NCBI GenBank assembly: GCA_937983065.1
Contig: CALKAL010000184.1
Coordinates: 1-11,637, forward strand
Origin: an uncultured Bacillaceae bacterium
GTDB lineage: Bacteria; Bacillota; Bacilli; Bacillales; Alkalibacillaceae
Length of the DNA: 11,637 bases
Direction of reading: 5' to 3'
The notes beneath the pieces were generated by a model. It worked only from the letters and a program-made list of their open reading frames with translations, ran no database searches and was not told the DNA's origin. A program made the translations under genes and the position numbers. Shown piece by piece: positions 6,282 through 11,637 of this stretch (position 1 is its first letter; each line of letters opens with the position of its first letter).

Positions 6282-7245
6282 ATTCTAAGCGTATTCTCGG
6301 ATCGACTATTCCGTATAATATATCAGCGAGTAAGTTACCTACTAAAACGAGTAGCGATGAAAACATGACTATAGTCATTACAACCGCATAATCTCTGCTT
6401 TGTACAGAATCCAATAGTAATGTTCCAAGTCCTGGATAGTTAAATATCGCTTCTGTTATAACCGCACCACTAATTAAGTTAACTAAATCAAATCCTAAAA
6501 ATGTAACTAATGGAATAATCGAGTTACGTAAAATGTGACTGTTGTAAATTTTAGATTCTGATGTTCCTTTAGCTCTTGCCGTTCGAACAAAGTCTTTTCG
6601 ACTATTTTCTATAATATCATTACGTAAAAATTGCGTATAACTTGCCGTACTCATTAAACCGAGTATGATTGCTGGCACTAATACGTGATGAAATCTACTA
6701 ATCCAATACTCTAATGTTCCAGGTTCTAATCCTACTCCAACTGAACCAGTATATGGAATCCAACCCAATTTAAATGAGAAAAAGTATATTGCCACAATAC
6801 CCGCAATATATGAAGGTACAGCTAGACCAAAGTAGTTAAACCCACCTATTAAATGGTCCATTTTTGTATACGGTTTTCTACCTGCGTACATTCCCATCGA
6901 AAACGCCACTATATATGTAATTATAAGCGACATGATTCCAAGAAAAACTGTGTTTGGTAAACGATCTAAGATAAGGTCTTTTACATCATATCTATATTTT
7001 ACTGACTTACCAAAATCACCTTGAACAAAATTTGTAATCCATCTAACATATTGCTCTGGGATAGGATCATTTAAACCTGCTTCTTCTCTCATTCGCTCTA
7101 TATATTCAGGGTCAGTATTTGTTGGGTCAATTTCTCCACCAAAGGGATCCCCTGGCATGGCTAATGCCAGGGAAAATACCACGATGGAGATAAGGAGTAG
7201 CATGGGAATCATACCCAGCAATCTTCGGAGTATATATTTTATCAT
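6280..7245 (-). CDS. appB: Oligopeptide ABC transporter permease, OppB/AppB type
   Basis: First membrane subunit of the peptide importer. The N-terminus MIKYILRRLLGMIPML leads into the first helix, as in the OppB/DppB family. A long external segment follows, with MPGDPFGG and GLNDPIPEQY, then five more helices. The coupling loop RTARAKGTSESKIYNSHIL (223-241, counted from the ATG at 7251) has the EAA-type pattern that docks on the ATPases. NYPGLGTLLLDSV and the terminal DPRIRLE are family signatures. I chose the ATG at 7245 over the ATG at 7251: AAGGAG (7253-7258) lies seven bases from the former and only one from the latter. That gives 321 residues. The stop overlaps the ribosome binding site region of appC. 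Confidence 0.93.
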   Translation of the reverse strand: MIKYILRRLLGMIPMLLLISIVVFSLALAMPGDPFGGEIDPTNTDPEYIERMREEAGLNDPIPEQYVRWITNFVQGDFGKSVKYRYDVKDLILDRLPNTVFLGIMSLIITYIVAFSMGMYAGRKPYTKMDHLIGGFNYFGLAVPSYIAGIVAIYFFSFKLGWIPYTGSVGVGLEPGTLEYWISRFHHVLVPAIILGLMSTASYTQFLRNDIIENSRKDFVRTARAKGTSESKIYNSHILRNSIIPLVTFLGFDLVNLISGAVITEAIFNYPGLGTLLLDSVQSRDYAVVMTIVMFSSLLVLVGNLLADILYGIVDPRIRLE

Positions 7246-7252
7246 GTCCATT

Positions 7253-7258
7253 CTCCTT
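7253..7258 (-). promoter_or_regulatory. Ribosome binding site that decides the appB start
   Basis: AAGGAG on the - strand is separated by one base from the ATG at 7251 and by seven from the ATG at 7245, in the same frame. Seven is normal spacing and one is not, so translation most likely begins at 7245, removing two residues from the longest frame. Confidence 0.65.
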
Positions 7259-7277
7259 ATCTAATAATTTCTAGCTC

Positions 7278-9053
7278 TTATTCTTGGTCTTCAGCTTCGA
7301 TGTACCATTCGCTAGGATTATTCCAGCCGTTTACATCGATAGTAAAGCCTTTAATACGATCTTGTTTTGCATACACTGCATCAAGTGCAGTAATGATAAG
7401 CATTGGTGCTTCATCATTAATTAGTTGCTGCCACTCAGTGTAAATTTGTTGACGGTTTGCTTTTTGCTCATCTTCGTCAGTACCTACTATATCAACGTTA
7501 AGTGCATCAGCTAATAGTTGGTCAGACTCTTCATTTAAGAAACGTGGGTAGTTCCATAATGCATCAGAAGTCCATAATCCAGATGGGTCTGGGTCTACAC
7601 CAGTTGACCAACCACCGAAGAATAATTCAAAATCAGGTGCATCTGTTGGATCACTTTCTTCTAAAGTATCATAGTATAACCCTACTTCAACCATATTTAC
7701 AGTTGCATTTAGGCCAACATCTTGCCAGTTTTGAACGAAAGCTTGTGCACGTGTTTCAAAGGCAGGATCTCCAGTGTCGTAATGAGAGAACTCAATTGTA
7801 AACTCATTACCGTCTGGATCTTCTCTCCAGCCATCATCGTTTACGTCAATATATCCAGCTTCATCTAATAATTCCATAGCTCTTTCTGGATCATATTCGT
7901 ACGGATTTAAGTCTGCAGGATCAGCAGCAATCCAGTGTGCTGGTGGTACAGGTGCGTTAATAACTTCACCGTATCCGCCAAAGAACTCTTCTACCCAAGG
8001 TTCACGATCAAGCGCATACCACATAGCTTGACGTAATAACTTGTTTTGGAATTTGTCATATTGACCAGCAATAACGTTTTCCTCATGATCGTAATAACCT
8101 AATCTAAATCCAACATAGTAGTAAGATAGACCAGGAGCTGTTACGACACTAACTCCTTCAACTTCTCCAGCTTGTTCAGCTAATCTAGGAGCAATTGAAA
8201 CGAAGTCAACTTGACCTGATTCTAAAGCACCGATAACTGAATCATTCGGAACTACTTGAACGACTAGCCCGTCTAAGTTAGGCTCACCTTGCCAGTAGTC
8301 TTCAAACTTTTCTAACTCATAGTACTCGCCTTCACGGTAGTTTTTCATTGTGAATGGACCAGTACCGATAATTTCGTTACGAATTAATGCATCTTCTTCC
8401 ATGTCAGCTACTTCCATATCTCCATAAACTGTAGTGTTCATTGGATATGTCCATAGGTTAACTAAGTTATTAACTTTCGCTTCAACGAATTCGATTTCGA
8501 TTTCGTAGTCACTAATAACGTTAATACCTGAAATGGAATCAGCTTCTCCATCTCTATACTCAACAGCCCCAACGATATCTGCAACGTTAGTCCAACGAGG
8601 GCCTGTATAGTCCGGATGTGCTAATGTTTCAAGAGCTAATACCCAGTCATGAACCGTTAATTCATCACCGTTATGCCATTTAACGCCTTCTTGGAAAGTA
8701 AACGTGTAGTTAATGTTATCTTCAGATTCCCAATCAGCAATGTAAGGAATTGGCTCTAAGTTTTCATCATAATCAATTAAGCTTTCTTGGACAAATTGGT
8801 TCACTTCTGCTTCTGATGAAGAACCGTAGAAGTTAACATCTAATGGACCAGTTGGACCACTAGCAATTGCATAAGTGAAAGTTCCGCCTTGTGCAGGACC
8901 ACTGTCACCTTCAGTTTCTTCTGTATCGTCTTGTTGTTCAGTGTCTTCTGTATCATCTTGCTCTTGTTCTTCTTCATCACTGTCGCCACATGCAGCTAAA
9001 AATAGCGCAAGGACTAATAACATGGATGCAAGCCATAACCATGACTTTTTCAT
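7278..9053 (-). CDS. appA: Oligopeptide-binding lipoprotein of the ABC transporter, OppA/AppA type
   Basis: Extracellular peptide receptor (SBP_bac_5 family) that delivers peptides to AppB/AppC. The N-terminus is a lipoprotein signal with lipobox LAAC and Cys22. A linker of nearly pure Asp, Glu, Thr and Gln (about 23-50) follows, then the binding domain. YTFTFQEGVKWHNGDELTVHD is the classic family signature, followed by an IIGTGPFTMKNY segment and, later, the LLRQAMWYALDRE and LLDEAGYIDVNDDGW stretches. At 591 residues it is longer than typical (about 540), mostly because of the linker. The whole protein is strongly acidic, as seen in extracellular proteins of alkaliphiles and halophiles. A strong AGGGGGAA site (about 9061-9068) precedes the ATG. 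It sits third in the operon, after the ATPases, as in the B. subtilis app order. The 37-base gap before it is the widest in the operon, and no hairpin is seen there. Confidence 0.93.
   Translation of the reverse strand: MKKSWLWLASMLLVLALFLAACGDSDEEEQEQDDTEDTEQQDDTEETEGDSGPAQGGTFTYAIASGPTGPLDVNFYGSSSEAEVNQFVQESLIDYDENLEPIPYIADWESEDNINYTFTFQEGVKWHNGDELTVHDWVLALETLAHPDYTGPRWTNVADIVGAVEYRDGEADSISGINVISDYEIEIEFVEAKVNNLVNLWTYPMNTTVYGDMEVADMEEDALIRNEIIGTGPFTMKNYREGEYYELEKFEDYWQGEPNLDGLVVQVVPNDSVIGALESGQVDFVSIAPRLAEQAGEVEGVSVVTAPGLSYYYVGFRLGYYDHEENVIAGQYDKFQNKLLRQAMWYALDREPWVEEFFGGYGEVINAPVPPAHWIAADPADLNPYEYDPERAMELLDEAGYIDVNDDGWREDPDGNEFTIEFSHYDTGDPAFETRAQAFVQNWQDVGLNATVNMVEVGLYYDTLEESDPTDAPDFELFFGGWSTGVDPDPSGLWTSDALWNYPRFLNEESDQLLADALNVDIVGTDEDEQKANRQQIYTEWQQLINDEAPMLIITALDAVYAKQDRIKGFTIDVNGWNNPSEWYIEAEDQE
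8915..8968 (-). repeat. Tandem 27-bp duplication in the acidic linker of AppA
   Basis: Two adjacent 27-base units, 8915-8941 and 8942-8968, agree at 17 of the first 19 bases (+ strand reading) and diverge afterwards. On the coding strand they give two nine-residue units, QDDTEDTEQ and QDDTEETEG. The repeat is in frame and lengthens the spacer between the lipid anchor and the peptide-binding domain. Confidence 0.75.
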
Positions 9054-9090
9054 TTGACATTTCCCCCTAATCTTTTTTAAAAATAATTAA

Positions 9091-10107
9091 TTAATCATAA
9101 AGGATGCAAGCTACTTGGTGTCCTGGCTTCACCTCCTTTAATGTTGGCTTAATTTCAGCACATTCTGGTTTTGCCAACGGACATCTCGTGTGGAACGGAC
9201 ATCCGGTTGGAGGATTAGAAGGACTCGGTACATCTCCTTCCAAAACTATTCTTTCCTTTTTTAATTGAGGATTTGGTTCAGGTATTGCTGAAATTAATGC
9301 TTTTGTATATGGATGAAGTGGCTCATCATAAAGTGAGTCTTTATCTGCCACTTCAACTAATCCACCTAAATACATAACTCCAATACGGTCGCTCATATGT
9401 TTCACAACACTTAAATCATGAGCAATGAATAAATAAGTTAAATCAAATTCATCTTGTAAATCTTTCAACAAGTTTAGTACTTGAGATTGCACAGAAACGT
9501 CTAATGCAGAAACAGGTTCGTCTGCAATTACTAATTTCGGATTAAGTGCTAGTGATCTAGCAATTCCGATACGCTGACGTTGTCCACCAGAAAATTCATG
9601 TGCATATTTATAATAGGCATCTTCAGGTAAGCCTACTCGATTAAGAAGCTCCATAACTTCTTTTTTAAGTTCTTTTTTGTTTTTTCGTTTATTATAATTT
9701 AATATCGGTTCAGAAACAATATCCCCAACCATTTGCATCGGATTAAGTGAAGCATATGGATCTTGGAATACCATTTGGAAATCTTGTCTAGCTTTTCTCA
9801 AGTTTGAACCTGATACATTCGTAATATCTTTACCGTCAAATAAAATTTGGCCTTCTGTCGGCTTATTCAATCTTAAAATCGTCCGACCTGCTGTTGATTT
9901 TCCACATCCAGATTCTCCAACTAAACCAAAAGTCTCACCTTTTTTGATTTTTAAAGAGATACCATCAACGGCTTTAACGTGCCCGACTGTTTTTTTGAAA
10001 AAACCACCTTTAATAGGGTAATAGGTTTTTAGATTATTAACCTCAAGTAAGTATTCTGTTTCTTCATTTGATTGAGTTTGCTTGTTTAATTCTTCTGTTG
10101 TTGCCAT
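9091..10107 (-). CDS. appF: Oligopeptide ABC transporter ATPase, OppF/AppF type
   Basis: One of two cytoplasmic ATPases that power the importer. In order: Walker A GESGCGKS (64-71), Q-loop region VFQDPYASLNP (113-123), signature FSGGQRQR (172-179), Walker B LVIADEP (192-198) with the D-loop SALD, and H-loop His230 in FIAHD. The C-terminal oligopeptide-transporter extension carries four Cys (303, 309, 316, 334; CX5CX6CX17C), including GCPFHTRCP. The PYASLNP Q-loop and FSGGQ signature mark it as the OppF rather than OppD partner. The N-terminal 20 residues are hydrophilic and variable. At 338 residues it has normal length. Its ATG shares one base with the appD stop (TAATG), and GAGGGAG lies ten bases before it, so the two ATPases are translationally coupled and likely made in equal amounts. 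Confidence 0.95.
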   Translation of the reverse strand: MATTEELNKQTQSNEETEYLLEVNNLKTYYPIKGGFFKKTVGHVKAVDGISLKIKKGETFGLVGESGCGKSTAGRTILRLNKPTEGQILFDGKDITNVSGSNLRKARQDFQMVFQDPYASLNPMQMVGDIVSEPILNYNKRKNKKELKKEVMELLNRVGLPEDAYYKYAHEFSGGQRQRIGIARSLALNPKLVIADEPVSALDVSVQSQVLNLLKDLQDEFDLTYLFIAHDLSVVKHMSDRIGVMYLGGLVEVADKDSLYDEPLHPYTKALISAIPEPNPQLKKERIVLEGDVPSPSNPPTGCPFHTRCPLAKPECAEIKPTLKEVKPGHQVACILYD

Positions 10108-11129
10108 TATGCATTCGCTCCCTCTTTCGGACGACTTTCTTCATATAGAATACAAGAAACTTCATGTCCCTTTTCTACCTCCGCTAACTGAGGTGTAATC
10201 GTTAAACATTCTTCGGTTGCCAATGGACAACGGTTAGCAAATTTACACCCTACACGAGGCATATCTTTTAATGAAGGTACAATTCCTTTAATTGATCCAA
10301 GTCTTTCTTGTTTATCTTCCATACGTGGAATTGATTCCATTAGCTTTTTCGTATAAGGATGTTTAGGATTTTCAAATAACTCTACGACATTCGTTCTTTC
10401 AACGATTTCTCCTGCGTACATAACGATGACATCATCACACATTTCCGCAACAACACCTAAGTCATGGGTAATTAGCATGATAGCCATATCGTTAATTTTC
10501 TGTACGTCTCTCAATAAATCTAAAATTTGCGCTTGAACGGTTACGTCTAATGCCGTAGTCGGCTCATCAGCAATAAGTAGCTGTGGTTGACATGCAATAG
10601 CCATAGCTATCATAACCCGTTGGCGCATCCCCCCCGATAATTGGTGAGGATATTCTTCAACAATCTCTTCTGCTCTTGAAATTCCGACACTTTCTAGTAG
10701 AGAGACAGATCTTTCTCGTGCGTCTTTTTTACTAATGTCGAAATGGTTAAAAAGTACCTCTTCTACTTGATAACCGATTGTAAAAACTGGATTTAGTGCT
10801 GTCATCGGCTCCTGGAAAATCATTGAGATGTCTTTTCCACGAATTTTATTCATTTTTTTATCGTTGTAATCAACAATATTTTCACCGTTGAACAGAACTT
10901 CACCACCGCGGATTTTACCGATCCCTTTCGGTAATAAGTGCATGATGGAAAGTGACATCACACTCTTACCGCAACCCGATTCCCCAACAACGCCTAGAAT
11001 TTTACCTTTCTCGACCGTGAACGAAACTTTATCAACCGCATTATAATAGTCTCCGTCAATCGGAAAAGCAGTTTCTAAGTCTTTCACTTCGAGTAATGGT
11101 GTTTGATTTTGTAATGTATTTTCGCTCAT
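10107..11129 (-). CDS. appD: Oligopeptide ABC transporter ATPase, OppD/AppD type
   Basis: First gene of the operon and the OppD-type ATPase partner. Walker A GESGCGKS (49-56), Q-loop FQEPMTALNP (105-114), signature LSGGMRQR (164-171), Walker B LLIADEP (184-190) with TTALD, and H-loop His222 in LITHD are all intact. The C-terminal extension has Cys295, 301, 308 and 326, again CX5CX6CX17C. In some OppD proteins four such cysteines are reported to hold an iron-sulfur cluster; whether that applies here is inference. The MTALNP and LSGGM variants identify the D subunit. The length, 340 residues, is normal. AGAGGTG (11134-11140) precedes the ATG with good spacing. The gene order D-F-A-B-C is that of the B. 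subtilis app operon, not opp (A-B-C-D-F). The app names used here rest on order and family, not on tested substrates. Confidence 0.95.
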   Translation of the reverse strand: MSENTLQNQTPLLEVKDLETAFPIDGDYYNAVDKVSFTVEKGKILGVVGESGCGKSVMSLSIMHLLPKGIGKIRGGEVLFNGENIVDYNDKKMNKIRGKDISMIFQEPMTALNPVFTIGYQVEEVLFNHFDISKKDARERSVSLLESVGISRAEEIVEEYPHQLSGGMRQRVMIAMAIACQPQLLIADEPTTALDVTVQAQILDLLRDVQKINDMAIMLITHDLGVVAEMCDDVIVMYAGEIVERTNVVELFENPKHPYTKKLMESIPRMEDKQERLGSIKGIVPSLKDMPRVGCKFANRCPLATEECLTITPQLAEVEKGHEVSCILYEESRPKEGANA

Positions 11130-11150
11130 GGCACACCTCTAGATATTAAG

Positions 11151-11165
11151 ATTTTTCTGAATTTT
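11151..11165 (-). promoter_or_regulatory. Possible CodY box in the app leader
   Basis: On the - strand AAAATTCAGAAAAAT differs from the CodY consensus AATTTTCWGAAAATT at three of fifteen positions, with the TTCAGAAAA core intact. It lies in the predicted leader, about 35 bases after the predicted start site and 11 bases before the ribosome binding site. There a bound repressor could block elongation. CodY is known to repress peptide-transport operons in Bacillus. The surrounding AT-richness lowers its weight. Confidence 0.4.
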
Positions 11166-11204
11166 ATATGTTAAAAATAAATTGATTTGTTTTACTTGTA
11201 TAAC

Positions 11205-11234
11205 ATCATAATACATTAGCGTACTAAATTTCAA
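11205..11234 (-). promoter_or_regulatory. Sigma-A-like promoter of the app operon
   Basis: On the - strand TTGAAA (11229-11234) and TATGAT (11205-11210) are separated by 18 bases. The predicted transcript start is near 11198, giving a leader of about 70 bases before appD. A short inverted repeat, GGTAA-N7-TTACC (11237-11253), lies directly upstream of the -35 box and could be an operator. The region is AT-rich, so chance matches are not rare. This is the best match I found upstream of appD. Confidence 0.6.
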
Positions 11235-11275
11235 TAGGTAATTTCTTTTTACCAGCAATTTACGTATTTTTAAGG

Positions 11276-11384
11276 TATATCATACAACAAAACATGAATA
11301 AATCAAACATAATTTAAGAAATTTATAGCTAATTTGACTAAAGATTAAATTTTAAAACTATTTAAATCAGCGTTGTATGTTATA
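11276..11384. repeat. Widely spaced 13-bp inverted repeat upstream of the app promoter
   Basis: TATATCATACAAC (11276-11288) is repeated inverted at 11372-11384 with 12 of 13 bases matching; the CATACAAC/GTTGTATG core is perfect. The arms are 83 bases apart. No target-site duplication is visible at the outer ends, and nothing between the arms codes for protein. It could be a pair of regulator sites, the ends of a decayed small element, or chance in AT-rich DNA. Confidence 0.4.
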
Positions 11385-11637
11385 TCGGAAAAGTTCGACA
11401 AGCGAAAGTTTTATAAACTATTAATGTCTTAATATTATAAATGAACTTTATAAATACTGATAAAAACTAATAAAAATGTCCTATGTTAAAGGTAAGCCGT
11501 TGAAATATGTATAATTACTCAAATACTATGGACAATCTACTAAGTAAACATTAGTTTTATATGAATATAACAAGTAAACAATATTACAATTATAATAAAT
11601 ATGTTTAAAATAATAAAGTACTAATTTTAAAAAACTT

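Larger units (their letters stand above)
11130..11637. other. AT-rich non-coding region upstream of the app operon
   Basis: About 500 bases with no open frame of useful length on either strand and no tRNA- or rRNA-like sequence. The part next to appD holds its ribosome binding site, the CodY-like box and the promoter. Further right are the inverted repeat at 11276/11372 and a direct repeat AAGTAAACA at 11542-11550 and 11572-11580. I see no convincing terminator for a gene arriving from the right edge. Apart from these sites I see nothing I can name. Confidence 0.6.

Noticed and set aside
7502..7801. A + strand open frame of 99 codons inside appA
   Set aside because: Fully antisense to a well-conserved binding-protein domain, with odd His/Gln/Leu composition and no motif; a shadow frame.
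8875..9057. A + strand open frame of 60 codons very rich in Ser and Cys
   Set aside because: It is the antisense of the Asp/Glu/Thr linker and signal peptide of AppA; the composition follows from the complement of GAA/GAC codons, and no ribosome binding site or homology is apparent.
11334..11362. TTGACT on the + strand as a possible -35 box
   Set aside because: The nearest -10-like hexamers are poor or badly spaced, and no + strand gene follows within the window.
1..11637. CRISPR arrays, tRNA/rRNA genes, insertion sequences, prophage or toxin-antitoxin genes
   Set aside because: No regularly spaced repeats, cloverleaf-like sequences, transposase motifs or phage-type proteins were seen on either strand.

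Overview
The window comes from a low-GC, endospore-forming Firmicute of the Bacillaceae type. The evidence is a GerA/GerB/GerC-family germinant-receptor operon, strong AAGGAG-type ribosome binding sites, U-tract terminators, and an app-order peptide transporter like that of Bacillus. The long Asp/Glu linker and acidic body of the peptide-binding lipoprotein would fit an alkaliphilic or halophilic bacillus, but that is inference.

Layout. (1) Positions 1-3282, + strand: a germinant-receptor operon. The A subunit is cut by the window edge. The B subunit carries an in-frame TAA about a third of the way in. The C subunit is an intact lipoprotein. The three reading frames overlap by a few bases, as in a translationally coupled operon. 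(2) Positions 3310-3365: a branched hairpin with T-runs on both sides, serving as a shared terminator between the ger operon and the convergent gene that follows. (3) Positions 3386-4456, - strand: a stand-alone MurG-family glycosyltransferase outside any cell-division cluster, of the subtype found as a second MurG copy in the Bacillus cereus group. (4) Positions 4555 to about 5298, - strand: a very AT-rich orphan gene with a von Willebrand A-type metal site. It appears to be the C-terminal half of a DUF2201-like protein and has no convincing translation start. (5) Positions 5365-11129, - strand: a five-gene oligopeptide ABC transporter operon in the order D-F-A-B-C (two ATPases, binding lipoprotein, two permeases). 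A perfect 26-bp palindrome plus U-tract ends it, and a sigma-A-like promoter with a possible CodY site in the leader precedes it. (6) Positions 11130-11637: AT-rich non-coding DNA holding the app promoter region and a widely spaced 13-bp inverted repeat.

How the parts fit. The Ger proteins sense germinants in the spore inner membrane. The App-type transporter imports peptides and would be expected to be repressed in rich medium if the CodY-like site is real. MurG2 would act at lipid II synthesis. These units do not form one pathway. I see no clear new multi-gene system. The items most worth checking are the orphan VWA gene pressed against the app terminator, the interrupted gerB, and the altered first glycine-rich loop of the extra MurG.
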